A stretch of DNA of 54,187 nt from positions 160,858 through 215,044 of the forward strand of contig NZ_KV812046.1 in NCBI RefSeq assembly GCF_001813295.1. Direction: 5' to 3'. The notes under the pieces were generated by a model. The model saw only the letters and a program-made list of their open reading frames with translations. It was not told the DNA's origin and did no database searches. Positions 25,949 to 36,818 of this stretch are shown piece by piece. The translations under genes were made by a program, and so were the position numbers. Position 1 is the stretch's first letter. Every line of letters starts with the position of its first letter. The stretch is from Streptococcus sp. HMSC072G04 (GTDB lineage Bacteria > Bacillota > Bacilli > Lactobacillales > Streptococcaceae).

Positions 25949-28885
25949 CTACAGGTCTTTTAATTTCTTAAGAAACTGACGATCTCTGTAGGGATTCAAG
26001 TGTTGCTCTGCTACCTTCTTGTAGTAATTCTTATCTTCTTTCAAGAAGGCACTCAAGGCAGGAGCAAGCTCTTCTCCTCTCTCCTTTTGATCAGATAAGT
26101 AAGCTAATAGATAATGAACCATCCCCTTATCCCGTGAATTGGCAGATGGATTCATCGTCCTTTCTTTTCGAGCCAGATAATCCGCAACCTTTTCTTGATC
26201 TCCTTGCTGACAGGCGATCAAGGATTGATAAAATTCGAGCAATTCTTCCTTCCAAGGGAAACGAACACTGGACAAAATCTTCTGAGCTCTGTCAAAACAG
26301 CGGCGAGCTTGAATCAAATCTCCCTTCCAATAATAGGCGATCCCAAGATCAATATCAAAGACGACACGGACGGAATCAACAGCTTGATCTCCCACCAAAC
26401 GCAGAACCTCTTCTAAGTGGGTGACTGCCACTTGGAAATGGCCTCTAATTTGCTCTATTTCAGCGAGATAGGCCAAAGAAGCCGCAATTTGAATGGCATA
26501 CTTGGCCTGCATGCTATTGGTTAAACTAAAGCAATCAATGGAGCGATACAGATGCCGGGTCGCCTGCTCCTCATCCCCAACCATCAGGTGATACAAGCCC
26601 TTCAAACGCAACTGGATCGCGATGACCTCATGATTATTAGCTTGGATGGCATCTTCCAAAGCTAAATCTGTATAATAGGCCATCTCAGAGATATTCTCCG
26701 TTTGAATGCAATAATAAATGATTTGCCGATAACCCTCTAAGAGGAAGTCGGATTGCTTAAGTTCCCGCGCATAGGAGATAACTTTTTGGATATCATGAAT
26801 GCCCTTTTGATACTCACCACTCCGAATAAAATAGCGACCTTCTAGGTATAAGTAACGCAGTTGTAAATACTTGTATTCTCTATCTCTTTGGTGCCTTGAA
26901 AAGAGGTTATCTAATTCTTGGCGAATGCGGGATAGCTCTCCAAAAATGTCCAAATGGCTATTTGTACCATCTGATAGGAACCCCTCATCTACCTTGGAAT
27001 AAATCGGAAACAGCTCATGCTCCAGCTGAAGGATTTCTTCTAAATAGGTCAACTCAAAAGATATGGAACGCAAAAGATTTTGGGATTGTTTGTATTGGTA
27101 GGCAATTTCCTTATAAAGAAGAAGGTCCGTCGAATCTTCTAAGGTTTCTTCCAATTTTTGCGCAATTTGTTGGTGGAAGAGCCGCCGTCTAGCTGGCGAA
27201 AGAAGATGGTAAAAGTACATGGCTACCAATTGCTTGCAGAATTGAACCATGAGAGCCTCTCCTTCTTCTACGATTGAGACGATCGCTCTTTCAGATAAAG
27301 GCTCGATTAATTCTGTCAAAACAGGAAGCTCTGTAGCCGTCAATTCTGCCAAGATAGACAGAGAAATTGGCTTATGAAAACAAGATAGGTAGTGTAGAAG
27401 AGCCTCTTCCTCACTGCTCATATCCCCAAGCTCCTGAGAAAGATAGGCTTGAATGATATCAGGCAAGGGTTCTAAATTTTCATTTTCTTTCCACTCTTCG
27501 ATATAGCTGGACAGAAAGAACGGACTGCCTTCACTCCATTCGACCATCTGCTCCATCACTGCAGGCTCTATTGCTCCCAGTTCCCCTTTCAAGAGAGCAC
27601 GACTTTCACTTGGATCAAAATTGGTCAACTCTAGTTGAGACAGCCTTTTCTCTACCTTCAAGCTCCCCAAGAAGTTGACGAAGGAAGCTGGCAGAGGCTC
27701 TTCAGCTGTAAAAATTAGTTGCCATTTCTCCTGGTTTCTTCTTTCCTCTAGTTGTTTCACTTTTTCTAGAGACACTGCATCAATCCACTGGGCGTTTTCA
27801 AGCAGAATCAGGAGCGGTTTTTCTTTGCTAAGGCCCTGAAGCTGATTCCATACAGAAATGAGATCATCCTCCTCTTCCAGAAGGGAAATCCCCATCTCAT
27901 CCCCCAGTTTCTCTAGCGCTTGTCTGAGATCATTCCAGGTGCTTCCTTCGTATCGTTGACTAGTAGCTTTTCCTTCCACCTTGATAAAATTAAAACTGCG
28001 ATTGGACATCAAGACCAACTGCCGCAACAGACGTTTCTTACCTGTTCCAGATTGCCCCATCACGAGAAAAGGGCCTACCGCCTCACCCGTCTCGACTAAG
28101 GAAAGGTATTCCTCGAGTTGTGAGAGTTCTTGTTTCCGACCAAAAAAGGGAAGTTCATGGATATTTAAGCGATGACTCAGTTTATGAGTTCGTTTGGCTT
28201 CCAAAACCGAGTGATAAAGTTCCTCAATTGCTCGACTGGGACGCACACTGAGCTCGCGATCCAATAAATCGACTAGCTTATAATAGGTTTCAAAAAATTT
28301 TCCTAGCTGATGATGGAAGCTATAATACTCCATCAAGAGCTGGTAGTTTTTCTCTTCAAATTCATCCAGCTCTACCAAATGATGGAGCAAGAGTTCTATA
28401 CTAGGATCTGCAAAACCGACCTGCTCAATTTTTTGATAGCAACTTTCGACATAGAGCTTCCTATAAGCATCTCGTTTGCGAGAAGCCCACTGGTCAAAGT
28501 CTTCATCATCCTTGACATAGAAGCCCTCTAGAAAGTCTCCCCGATAAAGATCCAAGGCACTTAGTGGATCTCTTTCAAAGAGCTGAACATCCAAAGAAAG
28601 ACTCAACTCAGGATTAAGAGCCAAACTACTTCTGCTTGGTGAGACAATGATATCTCCTTCAAAGATTTTATTGGCTTGGTAAACCGTATTCCGTAAGTTT
28701 TTGCGAGCTACTTGGTTTTCCTTATCTCCCCAAAGGATACCGGCGATTTCATCACGGTTGACTTGGCCCATGACCGCTAAATAATAAAGCAAGGCCTCCA
28801 TCTTCGAAAAAGAAAACCGAATAGTTTTCTGATTGAAAACAACCTTAGGGGGTCCAAATAACTTTAACGTGAGATCTTTCTTCAT
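25949..28885 (-). CDS. SARP/BTAD-type regulator with ATPase and TPR domains, candidate hut activator
   Basis: 978 aa from ATG 28885, preceded by GGAGG at 8 bases. Longer upstream ATG starts lie inside the leader and are rejected. An N-terminal winged-helix (~1-95) is followed by a bacterial transcriptional activator (BTAD) helical repeat domain (~100-235; YRGDFLEGF, SRKRDAYRKLYVE). Next comes an AAA/STAND-like ATPase with Walker A GQSGTGKK (277-284) and Walker B LLILLENA. The long TPR-like helical C-terminus covers ~590-950. This is the SARP-large/AfsR-like layout, uncommon in streptococci. The DNA target and inducer are unknown. It is convergent with the hut operon, and the hutI-hutU region has SARP-like operator repeats, so I infer it activates hut. 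A palindrome over its own promoter suggests autoregulation. Confidence 0.85.
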   Translation of the reverse strand: MKKDLTLKLFGPPKVVFNQKTIRFSFSKMEALLYYLAVMGQVNRDEIAGILWGDKENQVARKNLRNTVYQANKIFEGDIIVSPSRSSLALNPELSLSLDVQLFERDPLSALDLYRGDFLEGFYVKDDEDFDQWASRKRDAYRKLYVESCYQKIEQVGFADPSIELLLHHLVELDEFEEKNYQLLMEYYSFHHQLGKFFETYYKLVDLLDRELSVRPSRAIEELYHSVLEAKRTHKLSHRLNIHELPFFGRKQELSQLEEYLSLVETGEAVGPFLVMGQSGTGKKRLLRQLVLMSNRSFNFIKVEGKATSQRYEGSTWNDLRQALEKLGDEMGISLLEEEDDLISVWNQLQGLSKEKPLLILLENAQWIDAVSLEKVKQLEERRNQEKWQLIFTAEEPLPASFVNFLGSLKVEKRLSQLELTNFDPSESRALLKGELGAIEPAVMEQMVEWSEGSPFFLSSYIEEWKENENLEPLPDIIQAYLSQELGDMSSEEEALLHYLSCFHKPISLSILAELTATELPVLTELIEPLSERAIVSIVEEGEALMVQFCKQLVAMYFYHLLSPARRRLFHQQIAQKLEETLEDSTDLLLYKEIAYQYKQSQNLLRSISFELTYLEEILQLEHELFPIYSKVDEGFLSDGTNSHLDIFGELSRIRQELDNLFSRHQRDREYKYLQLRYLYLEGRYFIRSGEYQKGIHDIQKVISYARELKQSDFLLEGYRQIIYYCIQTENISEMAYYTDLALEDAIQANNHEVIAIQLRLKGLYHLMVGDEEQATRHLYRSIDCFSLTNSMQAKYAIQIAASLAYLAEIEQIRGHFQVAVTHLEEVLRLVGDQAVDSVRVVFDIDLGIAYYWKGDLIQARRCFDRAQKILSSVRFPWKEELLEFYQSLIACQQGDQEKVADYLARKERTMNPSANSRDKGMVHYLLAYLSDQKERGEELAPALSAFLKEDKNYYKKVAEQHLNPYRDRQFLKKLKDL

Positions 28886-28907
28886 TGCAAGCGCCTCCAA
28901 AATCATC

Positions 28908-28920
28908 ATAGTTATACTAT
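28908..28920. promoter_or_regulatory. Palindrome over the regulator's -10
   Basis: ATAGT (28908-28912), TAT, ACTAT (28916-28920) form a 13-bp inverted repeat that overlaps the -10 of the SARP-type gene. A possible autoregulatory operator. Confidence 0.35.
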
Positions 28921-28944
28921 AAAAAAAAAGTTGGCTTTTAGCAA
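28916..28944 (-). promoter_or_regulatory. Promoter of the SARP-type regulator
   Basis: On the minus strand, TTGCTA (28939-28944), 17 bases including a run of T, and TATAGT (28916-28921), about 30 bases before the start codon. Confidence 0.6.
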
Positions 28945-28958
28945 GTGATTTAACCAAC

Positions 28959-28994
28959 TAAAAAGAGATTGAGAACGATTCTTTCTCAATCTCT
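28959..28994 (-). terminator. Rho-independent terminator of metF
   Basis: AGAGATTGAGAA (28964-28975) pairs perfectly with TTCTCAATCTCT (28983-28994). On the minus strand it ends in TTTTT. It separates met transcription from the regulator gene. Confidence 0.9.
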
Positions 28995-29017
28995 ACACTT
29001 CCTACTAAAAGTGTTGA

Positions 29018-29893
29018 TTAATTCCCTTCAAAATTCGGTTGATGATCAAATAACGCCTTTGTTGCTTGGTAGACGTGGTAAGCGACATCTTCATTGTTCA
29101 TGGTGTAAAGGTGGACACCTGCCACATCTTGAGTGACCAAATCAACGATTTGATCGACTGCATAAGCTAAACCAGCTGCGCGAAGGGATTCTGGATCATG
29201 CTCATACTTGTCTAAAATCGCTTTAAACTTCCGTGGAATATGAACATTTTCACAAGTCTTAAGGAGACGAAGGGCCTGATTGCGATTGAGAATCGGCATC
29301 ACTCCTGCATGAATAGGAACATTGATCCCAGCTAAAGTACACTTATCTTGAAAATCATAGAAACGCTCATTGTCAAAGAAAAGTTGAGTGACCAAACTAG
29401 AGCATCCTGCATCTACCTTCTTTTTAAGATTTTGAATATCTGAAATTTGGTTGGGCGAATCCGGATGTCCCTCAGGATAGCAGGCACCAATTACCTCAAA
29501 ATGGGGCGCTTCTGTTTTGATAAATTCAATCAGATCCGTTGCATAACGAAAGTCTTTTAGAGGTTCCACACCAGGGATAATATCCCCACGCAGAGCCAAG
29601 ATCCGATGAACCCCGACTTCATCTAACTCATGAAGAGTATCCGCCACTTTTTCCTTGCTCAAATAGACTGCTGGCAAGTGAGCAATTGTCGGAATAGACA
29701 ATTCATTTTGAATGTAATTGGCTAAAGCAACCGTCGTCTCTTTGATATTGTATTTATTATTGCTAGCGGTCACACTAATGAAGTGAGGGGCTAACTCCTG
29801 CATATTTGCCAAGGCACGTAAGAGCTTGGCATTGCCTACTTCAGGATTTGGAGGGAAAACTTCAAATGACAGAGACGGTGTGTGTTGTGACAT
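29018..29893 (-). CDS. metF: 5,10-methylenetetrahydrofolate reductase
   Basis: 291 aa, single-domain bacterial MetF, with AAGGA before ATG 29893. It is an FAD-dependent enzyme that reduces 5,10-methylene-THF to 5-methyl-THF, the methyl donor for MetE. Visible features are SFEVFPPNPE (with the catalytic Glu) at the N-terminus, the ISVTASNN strand, ALRGDIIPG (~100-108), GACYPEGHPDSP (~138) and LVTQLFFDN (~167). It lies 113 bases downstream of metE with no obvious terminator between, so the two are an operon. Its expression should follow the MetR/MtaR-type box upstream of metE. Confidence 0.97.
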   Translation of the reverse strand: MSQHTPSLSFEVFPPNPEVGNAKLLRALANMQELAPHFISVTASNNKYNIKETTVALANYIQNELSIPTIAHLPAVYLSKEKVADTLHELDEVGVHRILALRGDIIPGVEPLKDFRYATDLIEFIKTEAPHFEVIGACYPEGHPDSPNQISDIQNLKKKVDAGCSSLVTQLFFDNERFYDFQDKCTLAGINVPIHAGVMPILNRNQALRLLKTCENVHIPRKFKAILDKYEHDPESLRAAGLAYAVDQIVDLVTQDVAGVHLYTMNNEDVAYHVYQATKALFDHQPNFEGN

Positions 29894-30006
29894 ATTCTAT
29901 CCTTTTCTTTTGTTTCGTTGATCAAGAACTCTGAGCCACTATTTCTAGGATAAGGGAACGATTCGAAAACCCTCTACACGATGATAGAAGGTCCTCGAAA
30001 CATTTC

Positions 30007-32256
30007 TTACAAGTGTTCACGCGCTTCTTTAGCGGCATTAACCAGCTTGATCAAGCTTTCTTTTGTTTCTTTAATTCCGCGAGTCTTCAAACCACAGTCA
30101 GGGTTGATCCAAACTTTGCCACTTGGTACTTTAGCCAAGATTGCTTCGATAGTATGATCAATTTCACCGTCTTGTGGGACACGTGGTGAGTGGATATCGT
30201 AAACCCCAGGTCCAACTTCTGTTTGGAAGTTTTTCGCTTTCAACTCATCCAAGATTTCAAGGTTTGAACGGCTAGCCTCAAATGAGATAACGTCCGCATC
30301 CAAGTTATCGATCGCTGGGATGATATCTGTAAATTCTGAGTAACACATGTGAGTGTGGATTTGAGTATCTGGCGCTACAGTTGAGTGTACCAAACGGAAA
30401 GCTGGAATCGCCCAGTCAAGGTAATCTTCGTACCAGTCGCTACGACGAAGTGGCAATTTTTCACGAAGAGCAGCCTCGTCGATTTGGATGATTTTCACGC
30501 CTGCAGCTTCAAGGTCAAGAACTTCATCCTTGATAGCAAGAGCGATTTGAAGAGTAGAATCCTTGATAGAGATATCTTCACGTGGGAATGACCAGTTAAG
30601 GATGGTCACAGGTCCAGTCAACATCCCTTTAACAGGTTTGTCTGTACGGCTTTGTGCGTAGCTAGACCATTTCACAGTGATTGGGTTGAGACGAGTCACA
30701 TCTCCCCAGATGATTGGTGGTTTCACCCCACGCATACCGTATGATTGTACCCATCCGTTTTTAGAGAAGAGGTAACCGGACAAGTTTTGACCGAAGTACT
30801 CAACCATGTCGTTACGCTCGAATTCACCGTGTACCAGTACGTCAAATCCAACTTCTTCTTGCCATTTGATCCATTCGTCGATCGTTTCAGCAAGAAAAGC
30901 ATCGTATTCTTCTTGTGTCAATTCACCCTTACGGAAGGCCAAACGTTTAGCACGTACTTCCTTAGTTTGAGGGAATGAACCGATGGTAGTTGTTGGAAGT
31001 GCTGGAAGCTTGAAGGCTTCTTTTTGGATTTCTTCCCGTTCTGCGAAAGCTGGCAAACGAGTATAGTCTGCTTCTGTCAAAGCTGCGATACGAGCATGAA
31101 GTTCAGCATTTGCTCCGACACGTTCAGTTGCAAAGAGTTCTTTGTTGGCAGCAAGAGCTTCTGCACCTTGACCGTTACGGATGGCATCCAAGTCACGCAA
31201 TTCACCCAATTTTTCAACCGCAAAGGCGAAGTGGTTCAAAATAGCTGGTTCAAAATCTTCGTTAGCCGTTGTAAATGGCACATGAAGAAGGGAGCAAGAA
31301 GTCGTCAAGACAACCTTTTCAGCTGGAACTTGATCCAAGATTTCCAAGCTCTTTTCATAGTTATTGCGCCAGATGTTTTTCCCATTCACAATACCAGCAT
31401 AAAGGGTCTTATCAGCTGGGAAGCCACCTTTCACCAATTCAAGTGTTTTCTTCCCTTCAACAAAGTCAAGACCGATACCATCTACTGGCAAGTTTACAAG
31501 GTCATTGTAGACATCACGAACATCACCAAAGTAAGTTTGGATCAAGACTTCAAGACCTTTCTTGTCAGCCAAGAGTTTGTTGTAGAGGTTCAAGAAGAGA
31601 GCTTTTTCTTCAGCTGTCAAATCTTTAACAAGAGCTGGCTCATCGAGTTGAATACGAGTCGCACCAAGCTCAGCCAATTTGGCAAAAACTTCTTGGTAAG
31701 CAGCAACCAAGCTGTCTACGAAGTCCTCAGCTTTCACACCATCTTCAAAGTCAGATAATTGAAGGAATGTGAATGGTCCAACAACTACTGGACGAGTGTT
31801 GATCCCCAATTCTTTGGCTTCTTGGTACTCATCAAAAATCTTGTGACCAGCCAATTTCACTTCTGTTGTTTTTTCAAATTTAGGAACGATGTAATGGTAG
31901 TTGGTGTTGAACCATTTTTTCATTGGAAGGGCACGAACATCCCCTTTTTCACCTTGGTAACCACGCGCCAAAGCGAAGTATTGTTCAAGGTCTGTCAAAT
32001 CCAAGTTTTGAACAGATGCAGGCACGACGTTGAAAAGGAAGGCTGCATCAAGGAAATTGTCGTAGTGTGAGAAGTCATTTGAAGGAATCTCTGAGATGCC
32101 TTGTTCTTTAACAATGTTCCAGTGTTTAGCACGCAAGTCTTTAGCAGCTGCCAAGAGCTCGTCTGCTGAGATTTCTTTTCTAAAGTATTTTTCAGTTGTA
32201 AATTTTAATTCACGGAATTCACCCAAACGTGGGAAACCGATAATTGTAGTTGACAT
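30007..32256 (-). CDS. metE: Cobalamin-independent methionine synthase
   Basis: 749 aa from ATG 32256, placed after GGAGGACACAAC. The ATG 36 bases upstream is inside the leader and rejected. It transfers the methyl group of 5-methyl-THF-polyglutamate to homocysteine. [19 protein letters not shown] is the typical start. The two-barrel MetE has the N-terminal barrel (~1-350), a linker with [14 protein letters not shown] (~430), and the C-terminal catalytic barrel. Zn ligands are visible in HTHMCYSEF and PDCGLKTR, with the [13 protein letters not shown] loop. MetE needs no B12. Operon metE-metF, minus strand. The sequence is a conventional full-length member. Confidence 0.98.
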   Translation of the reverse strand: MSTTIIGFPRLGEFRELKFTTEKYFRKEISADELLAAAKDLRAKHWNIVKEQGISEIPSNDFSHYDNFLDAAFLFNVVPASVQNLDLTDLEQYFALARGYQGEKGDVRALPMKKWFNTNYHYIVPKFEKTTEVKLAGHKIFDEYQEAKELGINTRPVVVGPFTFLQLSDFEDGVKAEDFVDSLVAAYQEVFAKLAELGATRIQLDEPALVKDLTAEEKALFLNLYNKLLADKKGLEVLIQTYFGDVRDVYNDLVNLPVDGIGLDFVEGKKTLELVKGGFPADKTLYAGIVNGKNIWRNNYEKSLEILDQVPAEKVVLTTSCSLLHVPFTTANEDFEPAILNHFAFAVEKLGELRDLDAIRNGQGAEALAANKELFATERVGANAELHARIAALTEADYTRLPAFAEREEIQKEAFKLPALPTTTIGSFPQTKEVRAKRLAFRKGELTQEEYDAFLAETIDEWIKWQEEVGFDVLVHGEFERNDMVEYFGQNLSGYLFSKNGWVQSYGMRGVKPPIIWGDVTRLNPITVKWSSYAQSRTDKPVKGMLTGPVTILNWSFPREDISIKDSTLQIALAIKDEVLDLEAAGVKIIQIDEAALREKLPLRRSDWYEDYLDWAIPAFRLVHSTVAPDTQIHTHMCYSEFTDIIPAIDNLDADVISFEASRSNLEILDELKAKNFQTEVGPGVYDIHSPRVPQDGEIDHTIEAILAKVPSGKVWINPDCGLKTRGIKETKESLIKLVNAAKEAREHL

Positions 32257-32338
32257 GTTGTGTCCTCCAAAAATTCTAATTGACACTATCATATCAGAAG
32301 ATAGCCGTCTTGTATAATTGCTTTTACACGAATTTTGA

Positions 32339-32355
32339 TATAGCCAAAAACTATA
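32339..32355. promoter_or_regulatory. MetR/MtaR-type box upstream of metE
   Basis: TATAG (32339-32343), 7 bases, CTATA (32351-32355) is an interrupted palindrome of the LysR-type T-N11-A class. It resembles the streptococcal MtaR/MetR consensus TATAGTTTSAAACTATA. A -10 like TATACA lies between it and metE with no good -35, as expected for an activator-dependent promoter. Confidence 0.55.
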
Positions 32356-32450
32356 ACACAGATTTAATGGGCTTTGAGACCAGAAATTAAAAGTAAAAAC
32401 TAGGACTCCTTATAAATATTTCCTATAACCCAAGCATCCCCAAAACCATT

Positions 32451-32473
32451 TTTGAGCGGATTTTGAGCGGATT
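32451..32473. repeat. Short tandem duplication
   Basis: TTTGAGCGGATT occurs twice in tandem in the gene-free region. It looks like a slippage product and has no evident role. Confidence 0.5.
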
Positions 32474-32504
32474 CTGCTAGAAGAACAGCCCCTAAAAAGC
32501 AAAG

Positions 32505-32531
32505 CAGGCCTTCTCTATCGAGAAAGACCTG
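32505..32531 (-). terminator. Hairpin repeat copy 1 (minus-strand terminator)
   Basis: An imperfect stem CAGGCCTTCTC / GAGAAAGACCTG around TATC. On the minus strand it is followed by a T-rich run (CTTTGCTTTTT), so it can stop transcripts coming from dexB before metE. It is 25/27 identical to 32779-32805. Confidence 0.55.
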
Positions 32532-32616
32532 TGCAAGCATAAACAAATTGCTTCTGTTTACAAATCTAAGAAATTCTATAAAAATGTATTCGTTAGAATG
32601 ATTCTATCATCTACTG

Positions 32617-32752
32617 AAACTTTCCGCCGTGAGAAAAGTGCTAGAAATACTATTGTTTCTAGCACTCGGAATTATTGAGACCTAAGGCTCAATAATTAGT
32701 CTTGGAACTTCGTAGAAGTTCGCTGACGTCCGTCCTCACCTAAGGAAAGTTT
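32617..32752. repeat. Multi-branched inverted-repeat element
   Basis: The outer arms AAACTTTCC (32617-32625) and GGAAAGTTT (32744-32752), and inner arms GTGAG (32629-32633) and CTCAC (32735-32739), enclose three perfect hairpins. These are GTGCTAGAAA/TTTCTAGCAC (32638-32647/32656-32665), ATTATTGAG/CTCAATAAT (32671-32679/32688-32696) and GAACTTC/GAAGTTC (32705-32711/32715-32721). The octamer ACCTAAGG occurs twice, once as the middle loop and once between the closing helices. A T-run follows on the plus strand. The 590-base stretch 32257-32846 has no gene; this is its main content. Candidate structured RNA or small miniature element; I do not recognise it. Confidence 0.6.
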
Positions 32753-32778
32753 TTTAGATAACGTCGTTCCCAATCCGA

Positions 32779-32805
32779 CAGGCCTTCTCTACTGAGAAAG
32801 ACCTG
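32779..32805. repeat. Hairpin repeat copy 2
   Basis: Same 27-base imperfect hairpin as 32505-32531 with two loop mismatches, in the same orientation. The two copies flank the multi-branched element, 274 bases apart. Copy 2 lacks a following U-run on either strand. A small GAGGAA/TTCCTC hairpin lies between it and the end of dexB. Confidence 0.6.
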
Positions 32806-32846
32806 CTTCTACGAGGAAGTAATTTCCTCTATTTTTCTTACTTTTA

Positions 32847-34489
<1,643 letters not shown>

Positions 34490-34490
<1 letters not shown>

Positions 34491-34518
34491 TCATACAAAA
34501 ATAGGGGTGAAATTGCAA
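34490..34518 (-). promoter_or_regulatory. dexB promoter
   Basis: On the minus strand, TTGCAA (34513-34518), 17 bases and TATGAT (34490-34495), starting 5 bases after the GH31 stop codon. Confidence 0.65.
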
Positions 34519-34522
34519 GAAT

Positions 34523-36754
34523 TTACAAGTCTTCATTCTCTTCACTGGAATAAATCACTTCAAAGAGACGTTGGCGCAAGCCTTCCTCCAAAGGCGTGAT
34601 GATCTTCATCAACTGTTTCCAATCCTTGGCTCTTGAACAAGCCGCAAATAATTCGTTTTTCCTATCGTAGGCCAGGTTGGCAGATTTTAAGAGCTCAAAC
34701 ATCCGATCTTCTTTAGCAATAGGATGCGATTGCAGTTCACCCATCGCAATTTCCTGACTTTGATTGTCCACTAAGATAGGGGCTGCCTCAAAGGTATGGA
34801 GCAAGAAACGGTGCTGTCTCTTTTCAGGAAGCAAGGCTAGATCACCTGACAGATCCATCCTAATCCTTCTTTCATCCCAATCGACTGTTAGGCGGGTTTC
34901 AACCTTGCTAGCTCCTTCTCCTTCGACGAGTACGAAAGAACGATTGTCACCTGGGAAGAGATGCCAGTCCAGCATTTCTGGAAGTTCCACTCCTGTCTGT
35001 GCTTGTGCATCCATAGGGATGATGGCTCCTGCACGTGCAAAGACTGGAATATCCTCTCTACCTCTATAGATTGTGAGCTTGCCTTTTCCTTCATACTTCC
35101 AGTCATGGAATAAATCATACCAAACGCCATCTGGGAACCAAACGCTCACAGAAGAACTATGAAAGACCGGATCCAGCGCTTCGGTAATCGGTGCCACCAT
35201 GAGTTCACTGCCAAAGAAATATTGATTCTTCGCTTCATAAGCCTCTTCTTCGTTTGGATAGTGGTAATAGAGGGGTTGAACCAAAGGTAGCCCTTCTTCG
35301 TGTGTCGCCACATTCATGGTATAGAGATAAGGTAGTAGGCTATGGCGCAGGCGCAAATACTGCTTCATCAAGCGACAGGTCTCAGGCGAGTAAAACCACG
35401 GTTCCTTGCTGTTAAAGACATTGCAAGAACTATGGAGACGATTGATCGGGCTAAAAACCCCAAACTGCAACCAGCGAAGCGCCAAGTCTTCATCATAGTA
35501 GCCCCGCATATGGCCACCGATATCATGACTCCACCAGGTGTAGCCGATATTAGAAGCTGTGCTGGTAAAATAGGGTTGAAAGGCTAGGGATTCCCAAGTC
35601 ACAATAGTGTCCCCTGAAAAACCAATCGGATACCGATGACTACCAGGACCCCCATAACGCGATAAGATGAGACCAGCTTGGCCTTTTCGGCAATTGTCTA
35701 GATAATGATAGTGATTTAACAACCAAAGGGGATCCATCTTGCCATGACTACCTTGCTGCCAATCAATCCACCAAAAATCCACTCCTTGATCTTCCAAAGG
35801 ATGGTGAACATCTTCGAAATAAGCTTCGCGAAAGGCTGGACTATAAAAGTCAAAGCTAGCTGCTTCTTCTTTTTCAGCATCCAGTCCCAAGCGTTTTACG
35901 ACCATGGGATAAGCATCTTCGAAGGCGCGAATTCCATCTGCCGGATGGACATTTAAGGTCACCTTTAAACCACGCTCATGCAGGCCATTTAAGAAGGTAG
36001 CTGGATCAGGAATCAAATCCCGGTTCCAACTATAGCCAGTCCAACCACTTCCAAAGCGAGCAGGAATCGCCGTCTTGTGCCAGTCCATATCGATCACACT
36101 GACTGCAAGAGGCACCCCTTCTGCTTTGAAACGATCCATCAAATCTGTGTACTCCTGACTGGTATAAGGCCAATAGCGACTCCACCAGTTTCCCAGAGCA
36201 TAACGTGGCAAGAGGGGTGGCTGTCCTGTCAGATGGTAAAAATCTTTTAAGGCACCTAGATAATCGCGTCCATAACCGAAGAAATACAGATCCACTTCTG
36301 GATAGGACCGTGCTCTAAAGCCGCTTTCGTCATCATACAAGTAGGAAGCAGAATCGTCTAAAAAAGCATAACCGGCCTTGCTCAAGATCCCATCTTGCAA
36401 CTCCATAGCCCCATCGACCTCGTCAAGCGTCCGACTGGTCCCCTTTAAGGTCTCCGGCTGATCTCCATAGTGCCACCGGCTCCCATAGACTGCATACTGA
36501 CCCTTGAGCTCAATAAAAAGCCGATCCGGTGCAAAAGGTCCCTTTTCAAAATGGAGGTGGAGATGCTCTGTATGAAGATCGAGAACCTCTTCTGTCTCTA
36601 CGACCTCACAGGCAACAGGTCCAAAGTCTCGATGTTGTACAACCTGCGTCTGACCATCTTCAAAAACACCATCCTCTGAGTATTCCAAGCGCACCAAAGA
36701 TTCCGTTAATACGGAGATCCGATAGTTTTCTCCCTCTATCACTGGTCCTGCCAT
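34523..36754 (-). CDS. GH31 alpha-glucosidase-family enzyme
   Basis: 743 aa, with GGAGGACAGACAA before ATG 36754. It is a glycoside hydrolase family 31 protein with an N-terminal beta-sandwich (~1-170). The (beta/alpha)8 barrel has the nucleophile Asp in FWWIDWQQG (~315-323) and the acid/base Asp in GFSGDT (~375). WWSHDIGGHMRG and RLHSSCNVFNSKEPW follow, then beta C-terminal domains. It hydrolyses non-reducing terminal alpha-glucosyl (or alpha-xylosyl) links; the exact sugar cannot be told. There is no signal peptide, so it is intracellular. A strong promoter with cre implies CcpA control. The last ~60 residues are helical and variable. Pairing with dexB suggests use of branched alpha-glucans or host/dietary oligosaccharides. 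Confidence 0.92.
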   Translation of the reverse strand: MAGPVIEGENYRISVLTESLVRLEYSEDGVFEDGQTQVVQHRDFGPVACEVVETEEVLDLHTEHLHLHFEKGPFAPDRLFIELKGQYAVYGSRWHYGDQPETLKGTSRTLDEVDGAMELQDGILSKAGYAFLDDSASYLYDDESGFRARSYPEVDLYFFGYGRDYLGALKDFYHLTGQPPLLPRYALGNWWSRYWPYTSQEYTDLMDRFKAEGVPLAVSVIDMDWHKTAIPARFGSGWTGYSWNRDLIPDPATFLNGLHERGLKVTLNVHPADGIRAFEDAYPMVVKRLGLDAEKEEAASFDFYSPAFREAYFEDVHHPLEDQGVDFWWIDWQQGSHGKMDPLWLLNHYHYLDNCRKGQAGLILSRYGGPGSHRYPIGFSGDTIVTWESLAFQPYFTSTASNIGYTWWSHDIGGHMRGYYDEDLALRWLQFGVFSPINRLHSSCNVFNSKEPWFYSPETCRLMKQYLRLRHSLLPYLYTMNVATHEEGLPLVQPLYYHYPNEEEAYEAKNQYFFGSELMVAPITEALDPVFHSSSVSVWFPDGVWYDLFHDWKYEGKGKLTIYRGREDIPVFARAGAIIPMDAQAQTGVELPEMLDWHLFPGDNRSFVLVEGEGASKVETRLTVDWDERRIRMDLSGDLALLPEKRQHRFLLHTFEAAPILVDNQSQEIAMGELQSHPIAKEDRMFELLKSANLAYDRKNELFAACSRAKDWKQLMKIITPLEEGLRQRLFEVIYSSEENEDL

Positions 36755-36818
36755 TTGTCTGTCCTCCTCTTTTTATGGGGCATCTGACTCGCCCTCTTTT
36801 CATCTGCTCCGACTTACT

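Noticed and set aside
28929-28959. Second terminator AGTTGG/CCAACT before the regulator gene
   Set aside because: The stem is 6 bp with a 19-base loop, and the T-run is better explained as the promoter spacer. The 12-bp metF terminator just beside it is sufficient.
31024-32317. Plus-strand frames opposite metE
   Set aside because: metE is a full-length conserved gene on the minus strand; the opposite frames have no family signature or ribosome site.
32505-32805. CRISPR-like repeats
   Set aside because: There are only two copies, each a hairpin, 274 bases apart. There is no regular spacing and there are no cas genes in the window.
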